A DNA stretch of 64,000 bases from Bacteroidaceae bacterium (GCA_017650105.1 JAGCFO010000007.1:44327-108326), one strand, 5' to 3'; positions 54,299-63,627 are shown, counted from the first letter of the stretch. A program made the numbers and translations. The notes: generated by a model not told the origin, from the sequence alone.

Positions 54299-54328
54299 AA
54301 AAAGAGGTTCCCCTCCTCTTTTTTCTTT
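54299..54328 (+). terminator. Intrinsic terminator after the EEP gene
   Basis: AAAAAGAGG and CCTCTTTTT form a 9-bp hairpin around TTCCCCT, followed by more T residues. It lies 110 nt after the stop codon. Confidence 0.75.
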
Positions 54329-54418
54329 ATCGCCTCAGGATTCGTGAGGGTTATCATACAATAAACCTTTCGCTCTTTGCGTTATATCTATAGAAACGAC
54401 AACCCATTCTTAAGCACT

Positions 54419-55249
54419 ATGAAACGGCTCCTCTTTTTCCTTACGCTGACGTTTGCTTCGCTTGCAACATATGCCACAGGGCAGGAAGGCGACGTCATTT
54501 TCATCGACGGTGTTCAATGGATTCTGCTCGACAAGCCCGTCTACTCAGACTCCGCATTAAGTCATGCTTTGGAAGCAGCGCTACCTGAGGGCCGAGGTGT
54601 AAACACTGCCAACTGGGCAGGCTATACGGCATACTGGAGCATCCGGCAAGAGAAGCTCTTCCTCGACAGCATCCAGTATGAGGTATATGATGACACCTCT
54701 GCCAAGAAGTTCAGAACCGAGCGTCTGTCCTCCGACATCCTGCTACGCGTCTTCAACAAATACGCCGAGGGGGAGTGCATCGTTGCCAAATGGCTCAACA
54801 GAGACATCCGTGCGGCAAAGGGGAAGATGCTCTACTACGTGCATAGCGAGTATCACAGGAACTACGAAAACGAGCGCATCATCAGCATCGCACAAGGCGA
54901 GGTATGCGACACAAAGGAGTATCAGAACTATGTGGTTGACGGTTTTTCTTTCGACAATTGTTCCGCCAAGGAGCTGCGCGAGAAGTTCCCCCTCCACATC
55001 GAGCGGTATCCCGAGCTGGCAGATGTCAAGCGTGTCGTTTTCAAGATTGAGAAGGCAAGCGTCGACGCTCAGGGCAACCTTGTGGAGTGTAAGGTTCGGG
55101 TAATGAAGCCCGGCAGCAACGAGCGCCTTGCTGCAGAGATGGAAAGGGCTATGAAAGCCTGTCGCCCCTGGCGCGTGATGTTCATCAACGGCCAATACCG
55201 CAGCTACGGCATCGAGGGCTACTACGTACCCTACGCTTTGGAAGAATAA
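54419..55249 (+). CDS. Periplasmic protein with TonB-C-like end
   Basis: The protein of about 276 residues has a signal peptide (MKRLLFFLTLTFASLATYAT). Its last 90 residues (VVFKIEKASVDAQGNLVECK, VRVMKPGSNE, ACRPWRVMFINGQYRSYG) resemble the C-terminal domain of TonB-type energy transducers, but no N-terminal membrane anchor or proline-rich linker is present. The central region is unrecognised. I chose the ATG at 54419 because it begins the signal peptide. Convergent with the next gene, 14 nt apart. Confidence 0.6.
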   Translation: MKRLLFFLTLTFASLATYATGQEGDVIFIDGVQWILLDKPVYSDSALSHALEAALPEGRGVNTANWAGYTAYWSIRQEKLFLDSIQYEVYDDTSAKKFRTERLSSDILLRVFNKYAEGECIVAKWLNRDIRAAKGKMLYYVHSEYHRNYENERIISIAQGEVCDTKEYQNYVVDGFSFDNCSAKELREKFPLHIERYPELADVKRVVFKIEKASVDAQGNLVECKVRVMKPGSNERLAAEMERAMKACRPWRVMFINGQYRSYGIEGYYVPYALEE

Positions 55250-55263
55250 GCAACGATTCTATT

Positions 55264-56292
55264 TCAGTCCCACAGGCGGAAGGTGGGTGACCCGTTCAGG
55301 TAAGTAGCGCTCTCTGCTACGTTATCCATACTCGGCAAGCCTCCGTACTCATCGCAGATGCGCCCGTGAATGGTAAGTCTGCGATAGAGGTTATCGGGGT
55401 TGTCGCTCAAGTTGACGGCAGCGCGCACCTCTCCCTTTGGCAGCTTGACAACCAGCACCCTGCGTGCATCCGTCACCGATGCCGAGTCGGCAAGCACCAC
55501 GTTCGTCTCGTACGACGTCTTGCCAAACTGAGGACTTTTGTTGTAGTAGCCCACAATGAATCCTGCCACCCACGCCTCGTCGGAATAAGCCTGATCCACC
55601 CTTTGCAGCGTATGCATGCTGTCGACATAGGCTACCACTTCGGCTACGCTGATAGGCTCGTCGATGGAGTTGGGGCGGAAGGGAGTGTCGGAAGAGCTGT
55701 GGTTTCCTCCCCCATCGTCTTCTTTGTCCTCCTCGCCGTCTTTGTTCTCCTCCTCGCCGTCTTTGTTCTCGTCGGCACCCACTACGTACTCCTCCACTTC
55801 CTTGATGCCCACTATCGAAAGATATTTGGTAAGGCTGCCGTGTACCTTCAGGCGCTCGTGCATGACGGAAGGATTGTCGTAGAGGTTCAGTTCGCTCCTT
55901 TCCTCCGAGCCGCTCTTCAGACGTATGGCAATGCAGCGCCGATAATCGGAAGTGACGGTGTCGGAGATGAGCAAATTCGACTGGTTCACGGCATTCTTAT
56001 CTGCCAGCGAGAATGTGGCGCTCGAAGGGGCGCTCGTCCCTTTCACAAAGCCCACTATCACGCCTTCCACCCACACGTCTTCGGCAGGAGCTGCCGTCTG
56101 CGCCTCCCTCACCGAGAAGGGGTCGGAGCGAGTGCCTTCCGACACTATCTCCACTGTCTCCCAACCCTGCCCGTCAGGGTCCACGCTCGCAGTGTCAGCC
56201 TTCTCCTCGTCGTCAGGAAGTACCAGAGGCGAGGTGCACGAGAGGGCAAGAGCCATTGACGTAAGGAGCAGAAACTGTAGGCGACGCGACAT
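55264..56292 (-). CDS. Lipoprotein with tandem DUF6359-like domains
   Basis: The lipoprotein of about 342 residues (lipobox LALSCTS) has two related domains of the kind seen in the 47379-49268 protein. The first has VWVEGVIVGFVKGTSAPSSA, LLISD and CIAIRLKSGSE; the second has AWVAGFIVGYYNKSPQFGKT, VVLAD and VLVVKLPKGEVRAAVNL. An acidic linker with a 7-residue duplication (ENKDGEE) separates them and is encoded by a 21-bp tandem repeat near 55729-55772. I chose the ATG at 56292 for the lipoprotein signal. Confidence 0.7.
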   Translation of the reverse strand: MSRRLQFLLLTSMALALSCTSPLVLPDDEEKADTASVDPDGQGWETVEIVSEGTRSDPFSVREAQTAAPAEDVWVEGVIVGFVKGTSAPSSATFSLADKNAVNQSNLLISDTVTSDYRRCIAIRLKSGSEERSELNLYDNPSVMHERLKVHGSLTKYLSIVGIKEVEEYVVGADENKDGEEENKDGEEDKEDDGGGNHSSSDTPFRPNSIDEPISVAEVVAYVDSMHTLQRVDQAYSDEAWVAGFIVGYYNKSPQFGKTSYETNVVLADSASVTDARRVLVVKLPKGEVRAAVNLSDNPDNLYRRLTIHGRICDEYGGLPSMDNVAESATYLNGSPTFRLWD

Positions 56293-56373
56293 GATTGTTT
56301 TCGTTAGTTGCGACAAAATAAGGAATTTTTCCGCAACGATGCAAGAAAAAGCCTAACAAAAATTGAGATTTGC

Positions 56374-56488
56374 TTTGTTTCTCCGCTCGTTTAATCGTTC
56401 TTTAACCAGAGGTTTAAGATACTCTCGCTCGGGCGAAAAAAATAATTGGGAATTATTTTGTTTCTCCGCTCGCTTAATCGTATCTTTG
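56374..56488 (+). promoter_or_regulatory. fba: Aldolase promoter with an upstream duplicated copy
   Basis: TTTG at 56457-56460 and TATCTTTG at 56481-56488 are separated by 20 nt, a consensus promoter 55 nt before the aldolase ATG. The spacer TTTCTCCGCTCGCTTAATCG also occurs about 83 bp upstream (56378-56397, one mismatch) after another TTTG, but there the -7 box has decayed to TTCTTTAA. Confidence 0.7.
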
Positions 56489-56543
56489 CAGTCGCTTTTG
56501 GAATAGACTTAAAGGAAGTTTTTATTATAAACTGTTTTCAAAT

Positions 56544-57545
56544 ATGGTAAACTACAAAGAACTGGGCCTCGTGAACACCCGTGAGATGTTCGCTAAGGCT
56601 ATCGACGGGGGCTACGCTATCCCCGCATTCAACTTCAACAACATGGAACAGCTGCAGGCCATCATTATGGCTGCTGCCGAGACTAAGTCACCAGTCATCC
56701 TGCAGGTGTCGAAAGGTGCCCGCAACTATGCCAACCAGACCTTGCTGCGCTACATGGCAGAAGGTGCCGTAGCTTACGCTAAGGAGCTGGGATGGGAACA
56801 TCCTCAGATCGTGCTGCATCTCGATCACGGCGATAGCTTCGAGCTCTGCAAGAGCTGCGTCGATATGGGCTTCAGCAGCGTAATGATCGACGCCTCTTCC
56901 CTGCCCTATGAGGAGAACATCGCCCTCACGAAGAAGGTTGTGGAGTATGCTCATCAGTACGACGTTACCGTAGAGGCTGAGCTGGGTGTTCTTGCCGGCG
57001 TGGAAGACGAGGTAAGCTCCGAGGAGAGCCACTACACCAAGCCCGAAGAGGTTATCGACTTCGCTACCCGCACGGGCTGCGACAGCCTCGCCATCAGCAT
57101 CGGCACGAGTCACGGAGCTTACAAGTTCAAGCCCGAGCAGTGCACCCTCGACCCCAAGACCGGTCGTCTGGTACCTCCCCCATTGGCATTCGACGTGCTG
57201 CATGAGGTAGAGAAACGCCTCCCCGGCTTCCCCATCGTACTTCACGGCTCCAGCAGCGTGCCCCAGGAAGAGGTTGACACCATCAACAAGTTCGGCGGTG
57301 CCCTGAAGGCTGCCGTAGGTATCCCCGAGGAGCAGCTCCGCGAGGCTGCCAAGAGCGCTGTATGCAAGATCAACATCGACTCCGACTCACGTCTGGCTAT
57401 GACGGCTGCCGTACGTAAGGTGTTCGCCGAGAAGCCCGCTGAGTTCGACCCGAGAAAGTACCTCGGTCCTGCACGCGACAACATGAAGAAGCTCTACATC
57501 CACAAGATTGTGAATGTGCTGGGCTCCGACGGCAAGGCTCTTTAA
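56544..57545 (+). CDS. fba: Class II fructose-1,6-bisphosphate aldolase
   Basis: The 333-residue protein has YAIPAFNFNNMEQLQAIIMA, the zinc ligands in VLHLDHGDSFELCKSCV, VEAELGVLAGVEDEV, AISIGTSHGAYKFKPEQ and VLHGSSSVPQEEV. It cleaves fructose-1,6-bisphosphate to the triose phosphates. The codon choice is very biased (CTG, GCT, AAG), as expected of a highly expressed glycolytic gene. It has its own strong promoter and terminator. Confidence 0.95.
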   Translation: MVNYKELGLVNTREMFAKAIDGGYAIPAFNFNNMEQLQAIIMAAAETKSPVILQVSKGARNYANQTLLRYMAEGAVAYAKELGWEHPQIVLHLDHGDSFELCKSCVDMGFSSVMIDASSLPYEENIALTKKVVEYAHQYDVTVEAELGVLAGVEDEVSSEESHYTKPEEVIDFATRTGCDSLAISIGTSHGAYKFKPEQCTLDPKTGRLVPPPLAFDVLHEVEKRLPGFPIVLHGSSSVPQEEVDTINKFGGALKAAVGIPEEQLREAAKSAVCKINIDSDSRLAMTAAVRKVFAEKPAEFDPRKYLGPARDNMKKLYIHKIVNVLGSDGKAL

Positions 57546-57580
57546 AGATAATCAGATGATCGGATAATCAGATGATCGAA
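57546..57580. repeat. GATAATCAGATGATCG tandem repeat
   Basis: Two direct copies of GATAATCAGATGATCG follow the aldolase stop codon, with related GATCA/GATTAGATTATC further on. Similar TAATCAG repeats lie between leuD and leuB. Confidence 0.6.
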
Positions 57581-57627
57581 TCCTCTGATCACAAGATTAG
57601 ATTATCGCAGTAAAGCCGATGGAAACG

Positions 57628-57659
57628 AAAGGCGCTGCTCCCTGTGGGGCAGCGCCTTT
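57628..57659 (+). terminator. Aldolase intrinsic terminator
   Basis: AAAGGCGCTGC and GCAGCGCCTTT form an 11-bp hairpin, GC-rich in the middle, followed by a short T-run. The stretch between it and 57717 has GTGCTAAT-type microrepeats and nothing else. Confidence 0.85.
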
Positions 57660-57716
57660 GATTATATATGAGCGTGTGGCTATTGTGCCAAACGTGCTAT
57701 TGTGCTAATGTGCTAA

Positions 57717-60707
57717 TTAGAAGAAGCCGCCGGGGCCTCCGAAGCCGCCGGGACGTCCCATGCCTCCTTGAGGCATTGCGTCGGTGTTGACGCCCTTGAA
57801 GGCGCGCAGGTTGTAGACGACGGTGAGCATCACGTAGCGAGGCATCACGTTATAGTACGATGTGGTGATAGCTATGTCGCTGACGCTGCGGTTGTAGGTC
57901 TTCTGTGTGCCCAGAACGTCGTAGCCCGACAGCTTCACCTCCAGCTGGTTGTTGAGGAACTTCTTGCCGAGGGCGGCGTTCCACAGCAGGTTCTGCACCT
58001 CGCTGCCCTCCATAGCCGAACCGCCGTAGTAGGCGTATGCCAGCGTATGCTCCATAGTGAATCCCTTCCAGAATGTCCACTGCAGCGAGGCGTTGGCGTT
58101 GTGGGTGAGGTAGTTGCGCGAGTTGTCGGTGCTCTTCACGTCGCTGAAGCTCAAGTCATACCCGAGGCTGAAGTCGAGATGCTGGCTCACGTTGGAAGTG
58201 ATGTCGAATCCGGGGCTGATGCCGCGACTGATGCTCTTTGTCTTATGCTCGTCGAGGAGGAGAGTGCCGTCGGGGGCGGCGCTGATGTACTCCTGCAGGC
58301 CGTGATAGACGTCGTAGTTTGCCGTGAGGTTGAGGTTGAGGTTGCTCATGAGCAGGTCGAAGGGCATACCGAAGGTCACCCCGCCATAGGTGTAGATGGT
58401 GTTGTCGTCGAGGTTCATGGGGCGTGTTATCTGTGCGCCCTTCACCATCGTGAGCCCTGCGAACTGGTCGCCGCCCTGCTGGTAGAACGCCACGGGCAGC
58501 TTGTCCACCTGTGTGTCGACGTTGGTGATGGTGGTAACGGTACCTATGGGGTTGTGTGTGAGTCCTCCTCCGAGGTGGAACTGCAGGTTGGTAGCCTTCT
58601 CCATGTTGCTGTGTATGTAGCGTGCGTGGAGGCTGTGCCCTATCACCTGTCCCAGGTTGGGGTTACCTGTTGAGAGTGCCAGCGGGTTGACGTTGTTGAC
58701 GCTCTGCTGCAGGTTGGCGATGGAGGGCTCTGAGGTGTAGGTATCGTAGAACATGTGTATGCTGTTGCCGAGCGTGTCGCTCCACTCCACCATCGCTGTG
58801 GGGTTGATGTTGTAGTACACCTTGGGGCTGATGGCGTACGAGGGGTTGAGCGGGTCGTTGTCGGCAAACTGAGTGTAAATCTGCTTGCCGCTGAGCTGTG
58901 CCCTCTCGGCCTCGAAGCGAGCCATGATGTTGAGCGACTTGTTGTGGAACCTCCAACCCATATCGAGTCCCTGTCGCTGGTAGTCGCTGATGAAGTTGTT
59001 GGTGAGGTTGGCATCGATGGAGTCTTTGGCGATGGTCTTGCCGTTGAGGGTGATGAGGTCGTAGCGCGTCATGCGTTCGCTCTCCTGATGATTGCCTCCG
59101 AAGCGCAGCGATGCCGACAGCTGCATCTTCTCGTTGAGGGGCTCGGTGTAGGTGGCGTCGGCGTTGAAGTTACGGTTGCGGTTGGTGCTGTTCACCTGCT
59201 GCTCGTCGCGCTCGTAGCCTCTGGCGGTGCCCAGCGTCTTGTCGCCGAACGACTCGTTGTCGCCTCCCGACAGTCCTCCGTTGGCGCTGATGGAGAAGGT
59301 GCGTCCCTCCTTGCCCAGCTTGTGTCGCCACACTATGTTGCCGCCCATGTTATACCCCATTCCCTCGCTCGTGTTGCTGTTCGATGTCGAAGCGGTGTCC
59401 ACTTGGGCGGTGTGGGGGTTGAGGATGGTATAGTTGCGGCTGTTGCCGTTGGAGTTGTTGCGCTGCAGCCCGAATCGCGGACGCACGATGATCTCGTCGT
59501 TGTCGCCGGGACGGATGCTGATGCGCATGTCGGCGCTGTGGTTGATGTTCTTCGAGTCGCTGCCCGAGTAGCTCTCGGTGCGTCGCGGCAGGGTGAGGAA
59601 GTCGCTGAAGGTGGAGTCTTCCTGGTGCGTGTTGGTGTTGTTGAAGAAGTAGCTTCCCTGCAGCTCCAGCTTGTCGTCGAAGTAGCTGTCGTTGTAGTTG
59701 CCGCCCAGGGCGTTCGTCTTAGCCACACCCGTCTGAGCGGCTCTCACGCGGTAGCCCATACCCATGCCTCCCATGCCCATCAGGTCGTCGAAGGCGAAGT
59801 TGCGCTGGTTCACGTTGTTCGACAGTCCCATCAGCGTCACGCGCCTGCTGCCGTCGAAGATGTTGACGTTGAAGCTGCCGTTGTAGCGGGGCGTCATCGG
59901 CGCCGTGCTGTTCTCGTCGTTGGCAGGCAGGTCGTGTCCGCCCTGTGCCGTAGCCTTGCCGAACACGCCGTTGCGCTTATACGAACGTGTGCGCACGTCG
60001 AGTGCCTTCACGCTCTCGCCGTCGTCGAAGCCTGTAAACTCGGCCTGGTCGCTCTTCTTGTCAAACACGGCCACGCTCTGCACCACCTCGGCGGGCAGCG
60101 TGCGCAGCGCCAGCGTGGGGTTGTTCTCAAAGAACTCCTTGCCGTCCACCAGCACCTTCTCCACAGCCTCGCCCTGAGCCTCCACGCCGCTGTCGGTCAC
60201 CCTCATGCCGGGCATCTTGGCTATCAGGTCCTCGGCGCTGGCGCCCTCGGCCACCTTGTATCCGTCGGCGTTTATCACCGTCGTGTCGGCCGTCTGCTTC
60301 ACGCGCATGTTCTTGCCCACCACCTCGGTCTCCTTCAGCATCACGGCATCCTCCTCCAGCTTTATCTTCCCTATGGCGTTCTGTCCCCAGGGCGTGAAGT
60401 TATACTCCTTGCTGAAGCTCTTGTAGCCCAGATAGCTGAACTCCACAGTGTACTTTCCCGGGCGCGTCACCGTCAGGGTGAAGTTACCCTTCTCGTCGGT
60501 GATGGCGAAGGTGCCGTCGCCTCCTGCCGACGATGTAGCCTTTGCTACGGCGGCCACCAGAGGCTCGCCCGTCTTCTTGTCGAGCACCGAGCCGGTCACC
60601 TTTATCTCCATGCGGGGCTGGGCGAGGGCGCGGGGTGTGTTGACGACAGTGAGCACAATGCTCATCAGCAGCAGGGCTGCAAGGGTGCGGAGTGAGTGTG
60701 AGTTCAT
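57717..60707 (-). CDS. Large outer-membrane beta-barrel protein (TonB-receptor-like)
   Basis: The protein of about 996 residues has a signal peptide, a carboxypeptidase-regulatory-like domain (GSVLDKKTGEPLVAAVAKAT, ITDEKGNFTLTVTRPGKYTV), a plug-like segment (EGASAEDLIAKMPGMRVTDS, VEKVLVDGKEFF) and a long barrel. The tail is glycine/methionine-rich (GGMGRPGGFGGPGGFF). It belongs with the TonB-receptor-like outer-membrane beta-barrel family; the substrate is unknown. I chose the ATG at 60707; an ATG at 60737 is also possible. Longer starts lie upstream of the -7 box and are excluded. Confidence 0.8.
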   Translation of the reverse strand: MNSHSLRTLAALLLMSIVLTVVNTPRALAQPRMEIKVTGSVLDKKTGEPLVAAVAKATSSAGGDGTFAITDEKGNFTLTVTRPGKYTVEFSYLGYKSFSKEYNFTPWGQNAIGKIKLEEDAVMLKETEVVGKNMRVKQTADTTVINADGYKVAEGASAEDLIAKMPGMRVTDSGVEAQGEAVEKVLVDGKEFFENNPTLALRTLPAEVVQSVAVFDKKSDQAEFTGFDDGESVKALDVRTRSYKRNGVFGKATAQGGHDLPANDENSTAPMTPRYNGSFNVNIFDGSRRVTLMGLSNNVNQRNFAFDDLMGMGGMGMGYRVRAAQTGVAKTNALGGNYNDSYFDDKLELQGSYFFNNTNTHQEDSTFSDFLTLPRRTESYSGSDSKNINHSADMRISIRPGDNDEIIVRPRFGLQRNNSNGNSRNYTILNPHTAQVDTASTSNSNTSEGMGYNMGGNIVWRHKLGKEGRTFSISANGGLSGGDNESFGDKTLGTARGYERDEQQVNSTNRNRNFNADATYTEPLNEKMQLSASLRFGGNHQESERMTRYDLITLNGKTIAKDSIDANLTNNFISDYQRQGLDMGWRFHNKSLNIMARFEAERAQLSGKQIYTQFADNDPLNPSYAISPKVYYNINPTAMVEWSDTLGNSIHMFYDTYTSEPSIANLQQSVNNVNPLALSTGNPNLGQVIGHSLHARYIHSNMEKATNLQFHLGGGLTHNPIGTVTTITNVDTQVDKLPVAFYQQGGDQFAGLTMVKGAQITRPMNLDDNTIYTYGGVTFGMPFDLLMSNLNLNLTANYDVYHGLQEYISAAPDGTLLLDEHKTKSISRGISPGFDITSNVSQHLDFSLGYDLSFSDVKSTDNSRNYLTHNANASLQWTFWKGFTMEHTLAYAYYGGSAMEGSEVQNLLWNAALGKKFLNNQLEVKLSGYDVLGTQKTYNRSVSDIAITTSYYNVMPRYVMLTVVYNLRAFKGVNTDAMPQGGMGRPGGFGGPGGFF

Positions 60708-60782
60708 ATCTTCTGCGATGCGATGGGTTGTTGTCATATCCTGTTTCTTGTCCTTACATCTTCGCCTAGGCGAAAATCGGTG

Positions 60783-60790
60783 CAAAGGTA
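60783..60790 (-). promoter_or_regulatory. -7 box for the beta-barrel gene
   Basis: On the minus strand this reads TACCTTTG (TAnnTTTG), 45-75 nt before the candidate start codons. No -33 TTTG is at the proper spacing. Confidence 0.45.
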
Positions 60791-61026
60791 CTGCTTTTTC
60801 CCTCTCGGTGTACACCTTTTCTATTAAGAATATTAAAAAACCTCACTCCCACCGCGAAAAAACCTTAACATTTCCTCCCACACCCCCCTCTTGGGGTTAT
60901 CAAATGCGAGCCAACCCCTGCCGATTATCCTTCAGCCCTCGATGCCCCGATTCCCATAAAAATCTTCCAAGAAAAAAACATTAACCTGAAAGTCTTATTC
61001 TATCAATCCAGTTTGTTAAGTAATAC

Positions 61027-61065
61027 AAATCGTGCCGAAGAAGCAAAAGGCTCTCGGCACGATTT
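61027..61065 (-). terminator. Hairpin in the 60791-61253 gap
   Basis: AAATCGTGCCGA and TCGGCACGATTT form a perfect 12-bp stem with a 15-nt loop. It is about 190 nt downstream of the primase-like gene on the minus strand and may terminate it. The remainder of the gap has TGTAACA/TAACAAA microrepeats (61085-61150) but no gene. Confidence 0.5.
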
Positions 61066-61253
61066 CTGTTGTTTGTTGAATAAGGAAGAAAGAGTGTTAC
61101 ATACCCCTAAAAACATAACGTGTAACAAATGTAACAAACGAAACATAACGCTAGTTCTCGCCCGTAGGGCTCTATCTCTCAACTCTCGCTATCGTAGGAA
61201 CGCAGTTCCGTATCGTAATCGTTAGGGTTAACGAAAAGTCCATTCAACTTATT

Positions 61254-63623
61254 TCAGGGGAAGACGCTCTCCACTTTCCTGTACCGTCCTGCTTCTGTCT
61301 GCACAATAAGACCTTGTTTCTTCCAGTTCTTCAGCATCTGGTGGACGCTGTTGCGCGATACGTTGGCACCCTTCACGCTGACGCTGTGCTGGAAGGCTCC
61401 CTCAAAGCCGAACTCCACGTCCAGTCGCTCAAAGATAGAGTCGTTCTTGCCCATGCGCCGGCGATCGTTACCGCCGCTGTAGTCGCGGCTGGAGAAGGCT
61501 GCCTCTATGCGGTCGCGGAAGAAGAAGAGTGCCGTCTCCATCAGGTAGTCGGCCACCACGTCGTAGGCCTCCAGCATCTGCGGCGTCTGTGTCTTCTGCA
61601 GCATCGTCTGCCACAGGTCGGGTTTCTGCTTTAAGATTTTCTCGGCACCGCTCACTCCGTGCTTCTGGATGAGCTGTTCGGCCACCTTGCAGAGCATCAG
61701 GCAGCAGGTCATGCGCTGCGCCGTCACGCAGATGCGGAAGCGCTGGCGGGCACGAACCTTATCGTCGTTCTTCATCGTCTCCAGACGCTCACGCTCCACC
61801 CATTCGCGACCTCGTGCCTCCAACTTGGGCAGTTCCACCGTGCCCTGCATCAGCGGCAGCAGGAGGGCAATCTGCTGGATGCGCTCCTGCTGGCGGTCGG
61901 TCAGCACGTAGGGTTTGTCCTCCAGCGGCGCAAACGTGTTGTCGGGCGTGCGGGCAACGGCGATACGGCTCTGAAAGCCGTCGGTGTAGTTCGACACCAC
62001 ACGGTAGAGGGCATCAGGTGTGCCGCACATCGTTACGTTCCACAGCAGTTTCTCGATGTGCACGGTCACCGCATCAGCCGAGCGAGCCTCGCGGTCGTAC
62101 CTCGAACCGTCATAGCTCTGGCGCAGCATCACCGAGAAGTCGCTCATTGCCGACTTCCACTTCTGCGCCACCGTGTCGGCCTCGGGCGTGAACGAAAAGG
62201 CGTGCTTGCCCTCCGTGTTGGCCAGCCGCTCTGCCAGGTTGGCAACGGTGTTGTTCAGCGGCAGGCACCTTACGGGCAGCTTGGGCTCCTCAGGTTGCTC
62301 CTTCTTGTTCTTAGCGGCGCGTTTCTTGCGGCGCCAGTCCTCCTCCTGCTGCTGATACATCATGTCCAGCGCCCTCACCTCGCCCAGCCAGGCATCAATC
62401 ACAGGGTCGATCAGTCCCTTGCCGCTGGCGAAGTCGCCCGCGATGTACGCGATGAGGTTGAGCCCGTTCTTCTGTCCGTGCACGTCGAGCTGTACGCCCG
62501 TTGCCAGCATGCCGATGGCGGGACAGATGGCCGTCACCACAGGCATCGACAGCTGAGGGCCGACGGCCTCTATCGATTCGCGCACGCCCTGCGGCATCCG
62601 CGGCAGACGGTTGTAGTAGAAGCGCTCATCCTCCTGCACGGCCTCGTCCAAGCTGGTGTAATCACCACCCTCGGCATTCGGAGAAGAACCGAGGCTGTTC
62701 ATGCGATCGCGGCGCACCTCGAAGAGCACGTCCTTCAGCCGCTTGGGCATCTGGGTGCGCTTCTCCGACAGGGCCGAGTCGATGCACTTCATCTTCTGCG
62801 TCTCAGAGAAACCGTCGTAGCAGGGGATGACGGCGTCCATCAGCTCGCGGTCGAAGCCGCAGATGTGGCGCAGGTTCACAGCCAGCTCGAAGGTGAGCAC
62901 GTCGCGGTTTGTCCTCACTGGCTCCTTACCCTCGTTGTAGAGCTCCCACCACTTGCGGATGATCTCCGAATACGGAAGTCCGTTATAGTCTTTCTCTGAA
63001 CAAAGACTTTCTTCTGAACACGAATTGCCCGAATCTGACGAATAATCCGTTCCATCTGTTGAATCCGTGTTCGTCTTCTCCGTGTTCGTTTCGCTCTCGA
63101 CAATCTCGAAAATATCGTCCGAAAGAAACAGCAGATCATCGTCGCTTGCCGATGTCGTGAAGAACACCCTCGTGATGTCCTTGGCACCTGCGTCATATTC
63201 CACCTTCAGGAGTTCGCTTGCCCAGCGGAGGTTCTCCTCCTGTGTTAGCTCCGGCCGGCGACGGAACACCAGGTGATAGCCTGCCTTGCGGGCGCTCATC
63301 TCCAGCATCAACAGGCCCAGTTCGTCTTTCTTCGCAAGGATGCGCTCCTTCACCGCTGGCATTTCCTCTGCTGCGATGTGGTCGATGTCCATCCCCACGG
63401 TAGTGCTCATCCGCGTAGAACCTTTCAGCGAGCCGTCCTCATTAGGCAGGCACGAGTAGTTCATCTGAATGAGGCGATGCTTCTGCCGCTCGTCACCCTC
63501 GCGCACGGTCTTCAGTATGGCCTTCTGCTTCTCCGTACCGCGAAGTGCCAGATACTCTTCTCTCGAGAGGACGGGGCGCATCATCTTCGCCCCATCCTGA
63601 TAGTTAATGATGTGTACACTCAT
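61254..63623 (-). CDS. VirE-N/DUF3987 primase-helicase-like protein
   Basis: The 789-residue protein begins with a BT4734/VirE-N-type primase-like domain (MSTTVGMDIDHIAAEEMPAV, MSARKAGYHLVFRRRPE, DITRVFFTTSASDDDLLFLS). A low-complexity acidic linker rich in Thr, Ser, Asp and Glu (about 185-222) follows. The next region is DUF3987-like, with Walker-type IAYIAGDFASGKG near 400 and ADAVTVHIEKLLWNVTMCGT. Such genes occur in mobile and accessory modules of Bacteroidales, where they probably help replication. It follows the 63628-63981 gene by four bases. Confidence 0.75.
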   Translation of the reverse strand: MSVHIINYQDGAKMMRPVLSREEYLALRGTEKQKAILKTVREGDERQKHRLIQMNYSCLPNEDGSLKGSTRMSTTVGMDIDHIAAEEMPAVKERILAKKDELGLLMLEMSARKAGYHLVFRRRPELTQEENLRWASELLKVEYDAGAKDITRVFFTTSASDDDLLFLSDDIFEIVESETNTEKTNTDSTDGTDYSSDSGNSCSEESLCSEKDYNGLPYSEIIRKWWELYNEGKEPVRTNRDVLTFELAVNLRHICGFDRELMDAVIPCYDGFSETQKMKCIDSALSEKRTQMPKRLKDVLFEVRRDRMNSLGSSPNAEGGDYTSLDEAVQEDERFYYNRLPRMPQGVRESIEAVGPQLSMPVVTAICPAIGMLATGVQLDVHGQKNGLNLIAYIAGDFASGKGLIDPVIDAWLGEVRALDMMYQQQEEDWRRKKRAAKNKKEQPEEPKLPVRCLPLNNTVANLAERLANTEGKHAFSFTPEADTVAQKWKSAMSDFSVMLRQSYDGSRYDREARSADAVTVHIEKLLWNVTMCGTPDALYRVVSNYTDGFQSRIAVARTPDNTFAPLEDKPYVLTDRQQERIQQIALLLPLMQGTVELPKLEARGREWVERERLETMKNDDKVRARQRFRICVTAQRMTCCLMLCKVAEQLIQKHGVSGAEKILKQKPDLWQTMLQKTQTPQMLEAYDVVADYLMETALFFFRDRIEAAFSSRDYSGGNDRRRMGKNDSIFERLDVEFGFEGAFQHSVSVKGANVSRNSVHQMLKNWKKQGLIVQTEAGRYRKVESVFP

Positions 63624-63627
63624 AGCT

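Noticed and set aside
58755..60695. 646-codon antisense frame opposite the outer-membrane barrel gene (and a 446-codon one at 61659-62999 opposite the primase-like gene)
   Set aside because: Val/His/Leu-rich shadow frames without any motif; the genes on the other strand are well supported.
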